The position numbers and the translations under genes were made by a program. From Niebla homalea (taxonomy: Eukaryota; Ascomycota; Lecanoromycetes; Lecanorales; Ramalinaceae), in NCBI GenBank assembly GCA_019925105.1, contig JAHGAU010000014.1, positions 496,001-560,000 of the forward strand: a DNA stretch of 64,000 nucleotides, in the 5' to 3' direction. The notes under the pieces were generated by a model. The model saw only the letters and a program-made list of their open reading frames with translations, was not told where the DNA came from and ran no database searches. Below, piece after piece: positions 42,382 to 53,097 of this stretch. The stretch's first letter is position 1, and the number at the start of each line of letters is the position of its first letter.

Positions 42382-45149
42382 ATGCCTGGCATACTACCAA
42401 TGAAGGTCATCAAGGTGGGGACGAGCGCACAGAGTAGGATAGCACAGGCCTGTGATCGATGCCGGAGCAAGAAGATACGCTGTGATGGCATCACACCATG
42501 CTGCTCCCAATGTGAAAACGTCGGCTTTGAGTGCAAGACGAGCGATAAGCTGAGCCGCCGCGCCTTTCCCAGAGGTTATACCGAGTCATTGGAGGAAAGG
42601 GTGCGCAGTCTGGAGAGCGAAGTGAAGGAATTGAAAGACCTCTTGGATGGGAAGGATGAAAAGATAGACCTGCTCACTCGCGTTTACTCGCGATCGCCAC
42701 CGGCAAGACGTCCTTCGAGCACCTTTTCATCCTCGACATATACCACCTCCCGGACCAGCTCCATCAGTACCGAAAACGCTAAGGACGGCAATCGGAAGCG
42801 AACTTCTTCGGCAGCTTCGCAACTCAGCGATGGAGACAACCACCATAACCCTGAGGCGTCGACTGGACGACCCTTCATTGGTGGGTATCATGAGCCCTCA
42901 CCGTAAATGAGAACACTGACCTTTACAGACGCCTTCATGAGAAAGCTCGAAAGTAGTGGCAAACAGCGATCAACCTTGAAGACAGATGCCTTCTTCCCTG
43001 ATGGTGCTGAGAACGCCGATCGCCGTTCATCGTTCGAGCGTAATGCAAACTCGACGCTGAAGATACCATCTCGAATGGCCTCCGATCAAATGATTAATAT
43101 CTTCCTTCAAGAGTGGTCTCCGCTGTTTCCCCTACTGCACCGTCAAACAACTTTGAAAGAATATACCGAGTTCGTGTCAGATCCCGAAGGGCCGCAAGAC
43201 GACCACACCACTGCCAAACTGTACCTCATCTTCTGCATTGGTGCTATATCTGCTGAGGCGAGTATGAATCCTGATGGGAATTGGCTGGCTACTGACAGAT
43301 CGCTAGTGGAATAAGCATAACTCCTGTGATCTTGAAGCTCAGTGGATCGCTTCGCTTGATAAAATAAAAAATAACGTCTCCGTCGCTACCATCCAATGTC
43401 TCCTACTGGCTCAGATATGTTGTATTGCAAAGGGAGATTTGCCCTCTTTGAGGCGCTACAAGTCAGCTGCCATCCACATGTCTCATCAACTGGCTCTGCA
43501 TCAAAGCCAAAAACGCTCCTCGCTGCGTTCTCTGGTTGTAGAAATGCGGAAAAGGGTCTTCTGGACCCTTTACACTATCGACTGGTAATACCCCAACTTC
43601 GATGCTCATACCCAATCATTAGACGTCTAACAATTGCACAGCTTTTCCGCAGCTATGCTGGGCGAGTCGAGGGCACTCTCGGACGATGAAGTCAGATGCG
43701 AGTATCCACACGATGTGGATGACGAAAACATCACGGATGATGGCTTCTTACCTGCTTTACCTGGAGAATCCACGCGAGTCTCCAGTGCTCTCGCAATGTT
43801 TCGGGGAGCGCGTATCTTCGCTTTAGTGCTGGATGAGGTCTATCCCGCGATATTCTCCTATCAGTTATCTTTCAGAAGAATTGCGGAGTTGAACGAGGAG
43901 CTAGAAACCTGGGTGTCAGATCTTCCTACGCACCTACGCCTCCAATTTGTACAGGACAAACCAAGCACGAATATTGTGGGGAGCAGGTCGCCCTTCTTGG
44001 TTTGTAGTTCTTGCGAAAATTACAATTCAACAGCTAATCTTGTTTCAGTCATTGACTTACCATTACATACGGACGCTGATTTATCGACCCTTCACTACCT
44101 GTACCAATCACCGAGCCTCGACATCAATCGTCGCTCTTGCGGAGTCAAGCAAGCACATCATTCAGATACTACAATTACTCGACGAGCGTCGAATGAGCTT
44201 TTCGACCTGTCTCAACAAAGATCACGTGCTGACCCTGGCTGGGTTTGGACTTTTGTTTCAGACAATCAGTCTCGACCGAAAAGGTAAGCTTGTCCAAGAC
44301 AGCGAGAGGCTTCTTTGCTCTGTCACATCAGTTCTGGAGAGGAACAACGCTCCCGGAGCATCCGAGTTCAAGGAAATTACGTGTACTATGATTAGCGTCC
44401 AGCCTCCCGGCAAATCGACACGGCCGACAACGGAAGATAAATCTATACACCGGCAACGTGATAAGTCGATGCCTGCGCCCAAGAGCACCACGGGATCGTG
44501 TCGTAAGATCAAAAATTCAATTTCACGGAATTTCTCGTCGAACAGTCCACCAGTGAAAGAAGAAAGAGACGGTGGCTGCAATTCGATTCCTCCCTTGCCT
44601 TCGCAGAACTTACCATATCAACAGAAACGCAACAATGGCCTGTGTCAGCTGCACCCATTTGCTTCGGATCCAGCGACGCAAAGGATACAGCCCGCGGTAC
44701 CATGCCGCCGACCATCGGAATCTTCAATTCTGCCAAATCTAGATTATCTTGACTTCGGTGATGAGCCTAAGACTGAGCCGGACCACTCGATAACAAAGAC
44801 CAGAAATTACAAATTTAAGACACACCAGGCCAAGGCTGAACAGGAAGTACCACAAATTCAGCCTATAGATCCGCTCTTCCCAGCACCAGACGTCTTTTCT
44901 TACATTGCGGGATCTCCGACAAGCAGCAACACTTTTGATTGGTGCACAGACTTCTGGAACATGTCAACGGATTTGAATGCTGAGGTAGCGCAAACCGCAG
45001 CTAGTTTCTCTGAAGAGGATTTGGCAAGTAGCGAGGGATACAGTAGCAGTGGTAGGAGTGCGGTGGTGAGCTCCGGGGCGATGCCTCAGGATAATGGATC
45101 AGTGATCTTGGACGGTCTAGATAGGCTGGATGGGAATTTTGGATTGTGA
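42382..45149 (+). CDS. facB: Zn2Cys6 regulator of gluconeogenesis/acetate use, FacB/Cat8 orthologue
   Basis: Exons 42382-42880, 42929-43261, 43338-43584, 43642-43999 and 44049-45149 keep frame and give 845 residues. The Zn cluster [18 protein letters not shown], continuing to [20 protein letters not shown], and the linked coiled coil [20 protein letters not shown] are nearly the same as in yeast Cat8 and Aspergillus FacB. The middle domain follows ([64 protein letters not shown], then [14 protein letters not shown]). The C-terminus is acidic and Ser-rich ([27 protein letters not shown]), a likely activation region. These regulators turn on acetate, glyoxylate and gluconeogenic genes when glucose is absent. 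Confidence 0.88.
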
Positions 45150-46076
45150 GCGATAGATTTATGGCGCACGTGAAAGAATAGTTTGCCATTGGGCGCGAAG
45201 ACTTTCTTTTAGGTGCTAGATGATAACGGCTTTATGTCAAACTCTCTCGGCTTGGTCCTGTGTACGCTCTCAATGAAAATTCGAATTTGACATTGCCAGG
45301 CTGAATGCCTCCTTGTGGCTCCTGTCTGCTACGAGAACGGGGTTTCCAGCATTCGTCTAGGATGTAGGCCCGTGGTCCAAGCATGTGCGGTAATGGGAAA
45401 AGCAAGAGGTGGAAATGATACGAGAGCAAGCCACGATGTGCAGGTGCATTCCACGAGAAAGAGAATCAGGGAGGCAGCTTTTAGATTATTGTGTGTATCA
45501 GAACATGTAAAAGCAACAAATTCATTTCAGCGTGTACCACTCAATATCATCATCGAATCGCCCAGTCTATTCATAGCAGTTATTTCTGAGGAGGCTAGGC
45601 TTCAAAGAGCCTATCGAGTAGTGATTGGTGCGCCCCCGCGGGCGCCTATTGGCTAAAATCAGACATTAGAGCTATCCGCCAATTTTTTGAATATGAATCC
45701 TTACAATAAAAACCATCGACCCTCCCGCCCTTCCAGTCTTTCTCACTCCACCAACGCCGATCAAAAGGGTCAGGAAGAAAACCAGGAACCCCAGACCGTC
45801 AATCCTGGAAGACTACCACCACTACCGCTTCATCCCCCAGCACCACGACCTCCCGCCTCATTCCCTTTCACCACCCAGGCAACATTCCCATTACCATTTC
45901 ATCCTGCTAGTCCATCCAACTCAACTCTATCGGCTCTCGGAGGCCAATCAGCCGAGCCACTGCAGAACACCGCCAGGTCGCATATAGCCCCACGAGATCT
46001 ACTACGCTTGCGGCAGTCATTCGAGGAAGCCGATCTTCAACCGCACGGTATCACACCTCCAAGTCAGGGTTGCATC
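45150..46076. promoter_or_regulatory. Promoter/5' region of PHO85
   Basis: It contains a CCAAT box in inverse orientation (ATTGGCT, about 45648) just after a G/C palindrome (GCGCCCCCGCGGGCGCC, about 45629). An in-frame open reading frame begins at 45687 and runs without a stop into the kinase start codon at 46077, so part of this may be coding. Confidence 0.5.
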
Positions 46077-47288
46077 ATGGATAAGAGACAGCACCCGAGC
46101 TCGTTCCAGCAACTCGAGAAGGTACACATGCCTTCTTGCGTCTACTTTGAGACCCTAGACTGACCTTGAAACATAGCTGGGAGAGGGTACATATGCTACA
46201 GTAAGCATTTGCTGTTTGGCGCATAGCCTCAAGTCCGGACAGCTTTCTCACATGTCTGGTCATAGGTGTTCAAAGGTCGTAATCGCCAGACCGGCGAACT
46301 CGTCGCTCTCAAGGAAATCAATCTCGACAGTGAGGAGGGCACCCCCAGCACCGCCATCCGGGAAATATCTCTCATGAAAGAGCTCAAACACGAAAACATT
46401 GTCTCATTATACGATGTCATTCACACCGAGAATAAGCTCATGCTCGTCTTCGAATACATGGACAAGGATCTCAAGAAGTACATGGACTCGCGCGGTAACC
46501 AGGGAGCACTCGACCAATTCACCATCAAATCCTTCATGCATCAGCTGCTTCAAGGGATCGCCTTCTGCCACGAAAACCGCGTCCTCCACCGCGACCTCAA
46601 GCCCCAGAATTTGCTCATCAACAGCAAGATGCAGCTCAAGCTGGGTGACTTTGGTCTCGCCCGCGCCTTTGGCATTCCCGTCAACACCTTCTCAAACGAG
46701 GTCGTCACCCTCTGGTACCGCGCCCCTGATGTGCTCCTCGGCTCCCGCACCTACAACACCAGCATCGATATCTGGAGTGCCGGCTGCATCATGGCCGAGA
46801 TGTACACTGGGCGCCCGCTCTTCCCAGGAACCACCAACGACGATCAGCTGCAGAAGATCTTCCGCCTAATGGGTACCCCCTCGGAACGCTCCTGGCCCGG
46901 GATCAGCCAATTCCCCGAGTACAAGCCCACGGCGCAGAATTACTTCACCCAAGACTTGCGGATCATCCTGCCGACCGTGGATTCCGCCGGCATGGACCTT
47001 CTGACGAGAATGTTGCAGCTGAGACCGGAGATGCGGATCTCCGCTAAGGATGCGCTGAATCACCCGTGGTTTCGTGATGTGAATAATCAGATGAGGCCGG
47101 GTCAGCCATCGCAACAGCAGCAGCAACAGATGGTCGCACAGCAGCAACACCAACAACAGGCGCAGCAACAGCAGGCGCAGATGCATGCGCAGCAGGTGCA
47201 GAGGCAACAACAGCAACAGCAGATGATGATGGCGGGACAGCAGCCTGGGCCAGGGCAACCTGGGTATGGTATGCCTACATATCAGTGA
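46077..47288 (+). CDS. PHO85: Cyclin-dependent kinase Pho85/PhoA
   Basis: Exons 46077-46121, 46177-46200 (24 nt) and 46266-47288 give 363 residues. The spliced N-terminus [20 protein letters not shown] followed by [20 protein letters not shown] is the canonical Pho85/PhoA start. All kinase motifs are present: LGEGTYATV loop, VALKEI lysine, the PSTAIRE helix typical of Pho85/Cdk5, [19 protein letters not shown] and [16 protein letters not shown]. The tail is Gln-rich (runs of CAG/CAA codons) as in other filamentous fungi. Pho85 with its cyclins controls phosphate response, glycogen, polarity and cell cycle. I chose the Met used in the family; an upstream in-frame extension of 130 Pro/Ser-rich residues from 45687 is possible. 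Confidence 0.95.
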
Positions 47289-49674
47289 TGGCTGTGACAT
47301 GGTGAGGATACATAGAGGAGGGGTCTTACGCTGCCATTTGGCATTCCCGCGGGCAGTGTGCGAGCATCTTACAGGATTCAGAGTCCTCCAATGGGGTCAA
47401 TCAGGGCATCTAACATTCAGAGCGTTGGCGTTTGGCGGAAGGGTGGGGGCGCCATATTAACACTGCATTAAATATCATGATCTGGAATGATTGGATAATT
47501 TCACTCATAGAGAATACATCGACCCCACACTTTCCATGCTTTGCAAAGCATGCAATGCACCAGCCAGGCAAGTACCGTTCACGCTAACCGCAATCCATAC
47601 TATATCTGCTCTCTCTCCAGCGTCCAAAGGCGGTGCAGCTCGTAGGCTGCGACCATGCCTGATCCAGTATATTCCTGTACGTCTGGCGTTGAATCCTCTT
47701 GCCTACCAAATGCACCGACCTCGCCGTCGCCAATATATTATCCCCCCTTTTGATTTGTTTTTGGCAACACTGAGCTTGGTCTAACTCCTAGGCGCGTGGG
47801 TTGTGAATAGCAGGTCTCGTGTTGTGGGTAGTAGAATATATTCATGCGGCTGGCTTCGGTCGATGGTGCATGGTAAAGCGTTGCTAGCTTATTCTTCGGT
47901 TTATATGTTGCTTGTTTGGGATATTCGTGTTTGTTGTATCTAGGCTATCAGTGTAGTAGTGGCCGGTTCTCGGCTTCTTGCCATTCCATTTCCAACCCCT
48001 GTAGCTGATGGTCGGCCAGAGGTCCCAGGTAAATAGGAAACAGCCTTTGTGCAAATCCATCCAACAGGGAAGTGCTTCTCCAGGCTCACCTATACCGTGT
48101 TGACAATTCGTGGCTCCTGATTTGCCACTTTTTCCCATTGCTTCACACGGGAATTTGGTCAACGGTCACAAGAGTATGACAAACACGAAGAACAGAGACT
48201 GGGAAACATGATTACTATGAGAGTATTTGTGCACTATACTATGTTAAGGGGATCACGTTGGCCTCCTGGAGCGTTGATCCTTTGGTGTCTCTCTGTAGAA
48301 CTAGGCATGCTCTGAGATCCCCGCCTTCTATGCGTGTGTTTGGTTTCTGTCTTTAGCCTACTTGGTACCCCTTCCCTCTCCAATCTGCTCGAATAGAGAA
48401 TAAGGATATATCAATCAGAAACGTCAGTTTATTCCCTGGCTCCACAAAGCAGGAGAATCTTTCTGGTCCTATGAAGACTAGCTGATAAATTTGTGGGCAG
48501 CAATCAAAACATAGCTGGGGTTCTATGAACGGATTCGAAATGTGGACAGTATTATGAAGCGGTAAAATGGAAACTTCTTCAGGTTAACCTCAACCATACC
48601 CTTTGAACACCAGATGTCTTGTAAGAGCGGCATTAATTCTGCTGCATCGTAACCCTATACAAATAGTAATGTGACCGACATTCGAATACCAATGGAAAAG
48701 AAAGTGAAAAGGACTGTAGTATCTTGCAGATTTTCGATGTTTTTTGGATATTACATGAGGACACTGCCCGACTGGCACAAACACCCAACGCTGGAAGACA
48801 TAGTTCTACCTCAAGCGGCATAGAGGAGTCGTTCGGGTTTTTCCAGATGTAGAACATGAATTAGACACCTGACGTTGCAAGCGTTTCATCGTGGGAAGGC
48901 AAGAGTTTTCCTTGAAACGGTATGGTAGGTTGCTACAGGGTTCATTCCAAAGGGCATAAGTTTCTCTGTGAACGGTATGGAGTGCAGGCTCGAAGATCTT
49001 TTCGATGCTGGAGAGGATGGGTTTGTCCTAAAGCAGGTTGGCTGTGTGGAATGGAGGATGGACCCCTCCTTTTGAAGAGGCAAAGTAGATGGCTAGCTTT
49101 TCTGCGACTATGCAGGGGAGTGTTCCCCGAGCACTAGGTAGCTTAGTACGCGAGGATTGAATTGGACATCACTTTCATCACATTATTGATCCCCTGGTTC
49201 ATCGCTGGAAGGCGTGATTTTCCTTAAGCGGGATGGTGGATGGCAGGGGGGCGACGGGGGAGAAACCCAATTCGACGCTGGAGAGGCAGGGTAATTCCTA
49301 GGATGGTATGGTGGCGTTAAGGAAAGGGGTGAACTTGGAAGTACGAGAATGACATGGCAATGATGCGACAGCATTAAGCGATCTCAGACTGTGAAATGCG
49401 CTTCCCTTGGGAGATCTAAAAGCATTGGGCCTGGCAAATGGCGAGAGGGACGTCTTCTCTTCCAGAGATTGTGCTCTCCATCGGTAGTATTTCTACCATA
49501 GATCAGCTAGTCTCAGCCTGGGCCATGCTGTGCCATCGGCTTGATACAGATTGTGATCCTTCTATGTCTTCGATGCTCCTAGCTCATCTTGACTCGCTCC
49601 ATGTCTTCGGTGCTCGATTCTTGAAAGGTATCGACGTTCGCCGTCTCGATTCTCGTGAATTCAAAAGGTGAGAT
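47289..49674. other. Gene-poor 2.4-kb stretch
   Basis: This lies between PHO85 (plus) and the 3' end of NPL4 (minus), so it contains two convergent 3' ends. I find no convincing coding sequence. Two diverged copies of a short segment occur at about 48895-49030 and 49204-49310 (shared stretches around GATTTTCCTT and TCGACGCTGGAGAGG). A long non-coding RNA or lineage-specific small gene cannot be excluded. Confidence 0.4.
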
Positions 49675-51800
49675 TCACATCAGGCTAGCTCCCTTGAACC
49701 TCTTAGCAAGCTGTTCACCATCACGACCGGACGAAGAATGATAGTCATCGCTTCGCTCTAAAATCGAAGGAGAAGGGCGTTTGGGGGGACGCTCACCGCT
49801 CTCTTGCAGTATTGCTAGCAGTGTAGCCCAGCCAGGGGTTTCCAGGAGCTGGAAGCCGTCTCCGAGATCGTGGGTGCGGGCTACGCGGCAGAGGATCGCT
49901 TCTTCGTCCTGTCAGAGAAGATGCAGGTTAGCGGCTACATTCATGAATGGCCAACAGGCAGAATGGAGGGCTCACCTTGCTTAATACGCCCATGTTGTGG
50001 ATGAAACAGAGAAGGTGAAAATCGGAGACAGCATTGATGCCATCCTGGCCGTTATTGTTGGAGGCTTTGACGCCGAGCTGCTTAGCGACGTCCTTGAGCT
50101 CCTGGCTCTGGCCGATTGCCTCACGATTCGCGACTGCGAATCTCGAGCTGTTGAACATGGGTAATGATTCAGTAGGGAAGCCATGCGTGAGGGTGGTTAA
50201 GAGGTATTCATCCGGGAAGCTGGGCTTTGCATTTTCTTGTACGCTGGCGCCGTGCTCATTGATTCGGCGGTAGAAGACCTCGGGGATGTACCGCGTTCGA
50301 CTTATGATTTCGTGGACTTCGTCTTCATCTTGGACGAGCATGACTGCTGGGTCTGCAGACGGCTCGACAATGTTTGCACGAACCATCTCCACTGCCGAGT
50401 TTGACACCTGGTAAGCGGTGATAGCTATCTGGCCTTCGTCATCCCCACTAATCACACAGGTCACGAATTTGGATCCGAAGTGCCCTGTGTCGCTCCACTT
50501 GGTCGGATTCGGATGTTGAGCTTGAAATCTTGCGGCAAAGGCAATCTCGAGCGACGACAGATAGTACGAATCAATGTGGCGTTTGCACACGACCTTGCCG
50601 TCGCCCGTGCCAGCGTCAATCAAATCTGTGAAGATGACACCGACTTGCTCTAGTCCACAAAGTCGTGCCGTCTCGTTGACGTCCTTTTGATTCTCCCACT
50701 CTTGAAGTGTGGCCCCGTCTATTTCATCAACCTGCGGAGGTTCGTAGATGGCCTCAACCACTGCCTTGATCCCCAAAGGTACTTCCGCATATTCCTCGTA
50801 GTGGCCATAGAGGAAGCCAACCCTTTGCGCTCCAGATGTTCGCCAGAAGTCCAATACCGTATTTATGAGATCAGGCGCAGCAAATTCCACATGATCTACC
50901 ATTCGAAACGGTTGCGCCTGCAAGGTGATAGCACTTGGTTGACATTTCGTGCATATGCCGTCCGGCCACGCAGGGTGGCCTGAAGGGCAATCTGGCTTGA
51001 CTCGGTAGTAGGGCTCACTGAGAGGTGGCATGTATGATGACTTTAGCTCGGGCTTATTGGTCGCTGAGTTGATCTTTCGGAGGTAGGAGTGAAAAGACAT
51101 CAGCTTGATCTTCCGCTCTTCCAACACTTTTGGATCGAAGGGTTCCAGGGGCATGCAATAATCGCACATTCCTTTCGGACCGTGCCGACACATTTTTTCG
51201 TCCTTTCGTCGTTTGATCTTCCCATCTTGCCTGTCTAATCGATTGTCCAGCTCGGACTGCTGTATTAACTCCCATGGGCTCTTGCCTGACTCCTTTGAAG
51301 TTGTTTGAAGGTTTGGGCTGATAAGGGGTGGGTCTTCGGTGGGCAAGATCGGTTGGCCATTAAGCCTATTCGAAGAATTATACGGCTGTGAGACGGAGGG
51401 GAGGGGGACGGTAGTGTGTCCATTCATAGGTGCCGGTGTTTCATAGTTGAGGAAAAGCTGATCTCCATGGCTGTGAATTGATGAGAAATGAACATAAGTC
51501 AGGTCTTGCGAGGGCCCCTACCGAAGACCGACTCTAGATATCGAAACGCCTGCCAGGGAGCTGAGCAATCTTTCCTCTCCACCAAACGCTTTGTTGGAGA
51601 GGACGATGGACCGCGAGTCTGTATCTCGGGGTAGATTGTCCAAGATCTACTCAAACATTTTAGCGATGATAATCCTGTGTTATTGAAAAACCACATACAC
51701 CTGATAGCAGATCCGTGAATTGAGTATTGGGATCGACGTTCAGCCTAAATTGGCCGTTCCTGCTCTGGAAGCGGAGGATGATAGTCTTGGGGGGAGGCAT
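49675..51800 (-). CDS. NPL4: NPL4, Cdc48/p97 ubiquitin-binding cofactor
   Basis: Exons 51800-51699, 51646-51522, 51470-49976 and 49908-49675 keep frame and give 651 residues. The N-terminal ubiquitin-like domain starts [20 protein letters not shown] and spans the first two introns to [12 protein letters not shown]. Then come the zf-NPL4 zinc site ([20 protein letters not shown], with [20 protein letters not shown]) and the MPN-like NPL4 core ([48 protein letters not shown]). The C-terminus ends [11 protein letters not shown]. With Ufd1 it brings ubiquitinated proteins to Cdc48 in ER-associated degradation and chromatin extraction. It is divergent from SEC66 with a 318-bp spacer. Confidence 0.96.
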
Positions 51801-52118
51801 GATGCAGGCTGTCGGAAGGCGGACTATGGAATGCGGAGAGTGGTCATCGGCGAAGAAGATGGTAGAGCTACAGCCATGATCTCGTAATTATAATAGACAT
51901 TCATAGAAGCTGAAAGAGCTCGCAACTTCAAACCGACACTTTGGTTAGGCATAAACTCTGGCGTCATTTGAAATATTTGCGGACTTAAATATTTCCTGGA
52001 AAGTTTAAACCCGAAGGCCAGAACTGTTGCGTTTTGCGCGCGGCGTCCTACAACATTCAACGATACATTCAAGAACTCTTCTATTTGCTATACAGATAAC
52101 GCAAATGATTCTTCTATC
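51801..52118. promoter_or_regulatory. Shared promoter of NPL4 and SEC66
   Basis: A 318-bp divergent intergenic region between an ERAD factor and an ER-translocon subunit. Both promoters must be here. No specific site is called. Confidence 0.5.
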
Positions 52119-52988
52119 ATGGTGAACTTGCTGGGGCTCGCGGTCCCCTTTGCCTACGTCGGCATCCTTGTGGGCTCTTTAGCAACATTTTCCTCCTTAT
52201 ACCGCAAACGAAAAGCCGGTCAGTGATAATCTTCTTACCCAATTATTGAAGCCCCTTAGAAGAATTGATATTGACAAGCACGTCAGCATCCTCCGCCTCC
52301 CTCGAACCCTGGTTCCCCGCCCACCTGCAACGAAACATCTACCTTTCCCTACTTCATCTTGAACCTGCCCCTGGCCAAGAAAAGGCCACTCCGGTACCTG
52401 ACTCAGTCCTCAAAGCCGCCTTATTGCAACGTGCATGCGAAGATATTCGGAGAGTGTTAGCAATTCGCAGTGCAAAACAGCCGCTGAGCACGTTGTTGCA
52501 GCGAGGCAGTGTGGGGGATGATCTGTGGCAGCGGTTCCTAAGGGCCGAAAAGGAGGTGGAGGCGGAGCTGAGGGATGTTGTTGAAGAGGTATGACTGCTC
52601 TCAGGATGCTTCCATCATCGTTGGATAAGGGTCAATACCAGAAGCTGACATTTCGAACAAGGCAAATGCGTTGCAATCGGGATGGGGTCAAGTGATCTTT
52701 CAATCTGCAAACGAAATGGTCAACAATGCCATAATCCGCGAAAAGGTTGCGGAAACGCAGGCAAAGGCAAAGGCAGATAGGGAGTGGTGGGACAAGGAGC
52801 GGGCGAACATACAGTCGAATTTCATGAAGGAATTAGATGATGGCGATCTTTCAAAGGCGAATGCTACCGTCAGCGGGAACGAGCGACCAGGTAGTGATGA
52901 GGATGCTGTATTAGTCGAGGGAGGTGGACCTGCCACGTCAGGATCTGCTGCGGGTAAAGGGCCCAAGAAGAGAAGAGGGAAGAAATGA
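52119..52988 (+). CDS. SEC66: ER translocation complex subunit Sec66 (Sec71)
   Basis: Exons 52119-52218, 52287-52588 and 52662-52988 give 242 residues. The first exon encodes the N-terminal membrane anchor (GLAVPFAYVGILVGSLATFS followed by SLYRKRKA). The rest is cytosolic: SLEPWFPAHLQRNIYLSLLH, VLKAALLQRACEDIRRVLAI, KQPLSTLLQRGSVGDDLWQR, then WGQVIFQSANEMVNNAIIRE and the coiled WWDKERANIQ. It ends in a Lys-rich tail. This is the layout of fungal Sec66, part of the Sec62/63 complex in post-translational protein import into the ER. Length and motif order agree with the family. Confidence 0.95.
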
Positions 52989-53097
52989 CAAGATGTAAAT
53001 TGTACGACTACATAATGTATGAAGACATGGGTATCGTATAATAGAACACCATTCGCTGAACATCACTCGTCAATTTAATTACTGACCCCTTGAAAGC

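Noticed and set aside
49438..49671. A 77-residue plus-strand frame just before the NPL4 stop
   Set aside because: It lies in the convergent 3' region opposite the end of NPL4, with no motif or splice support.
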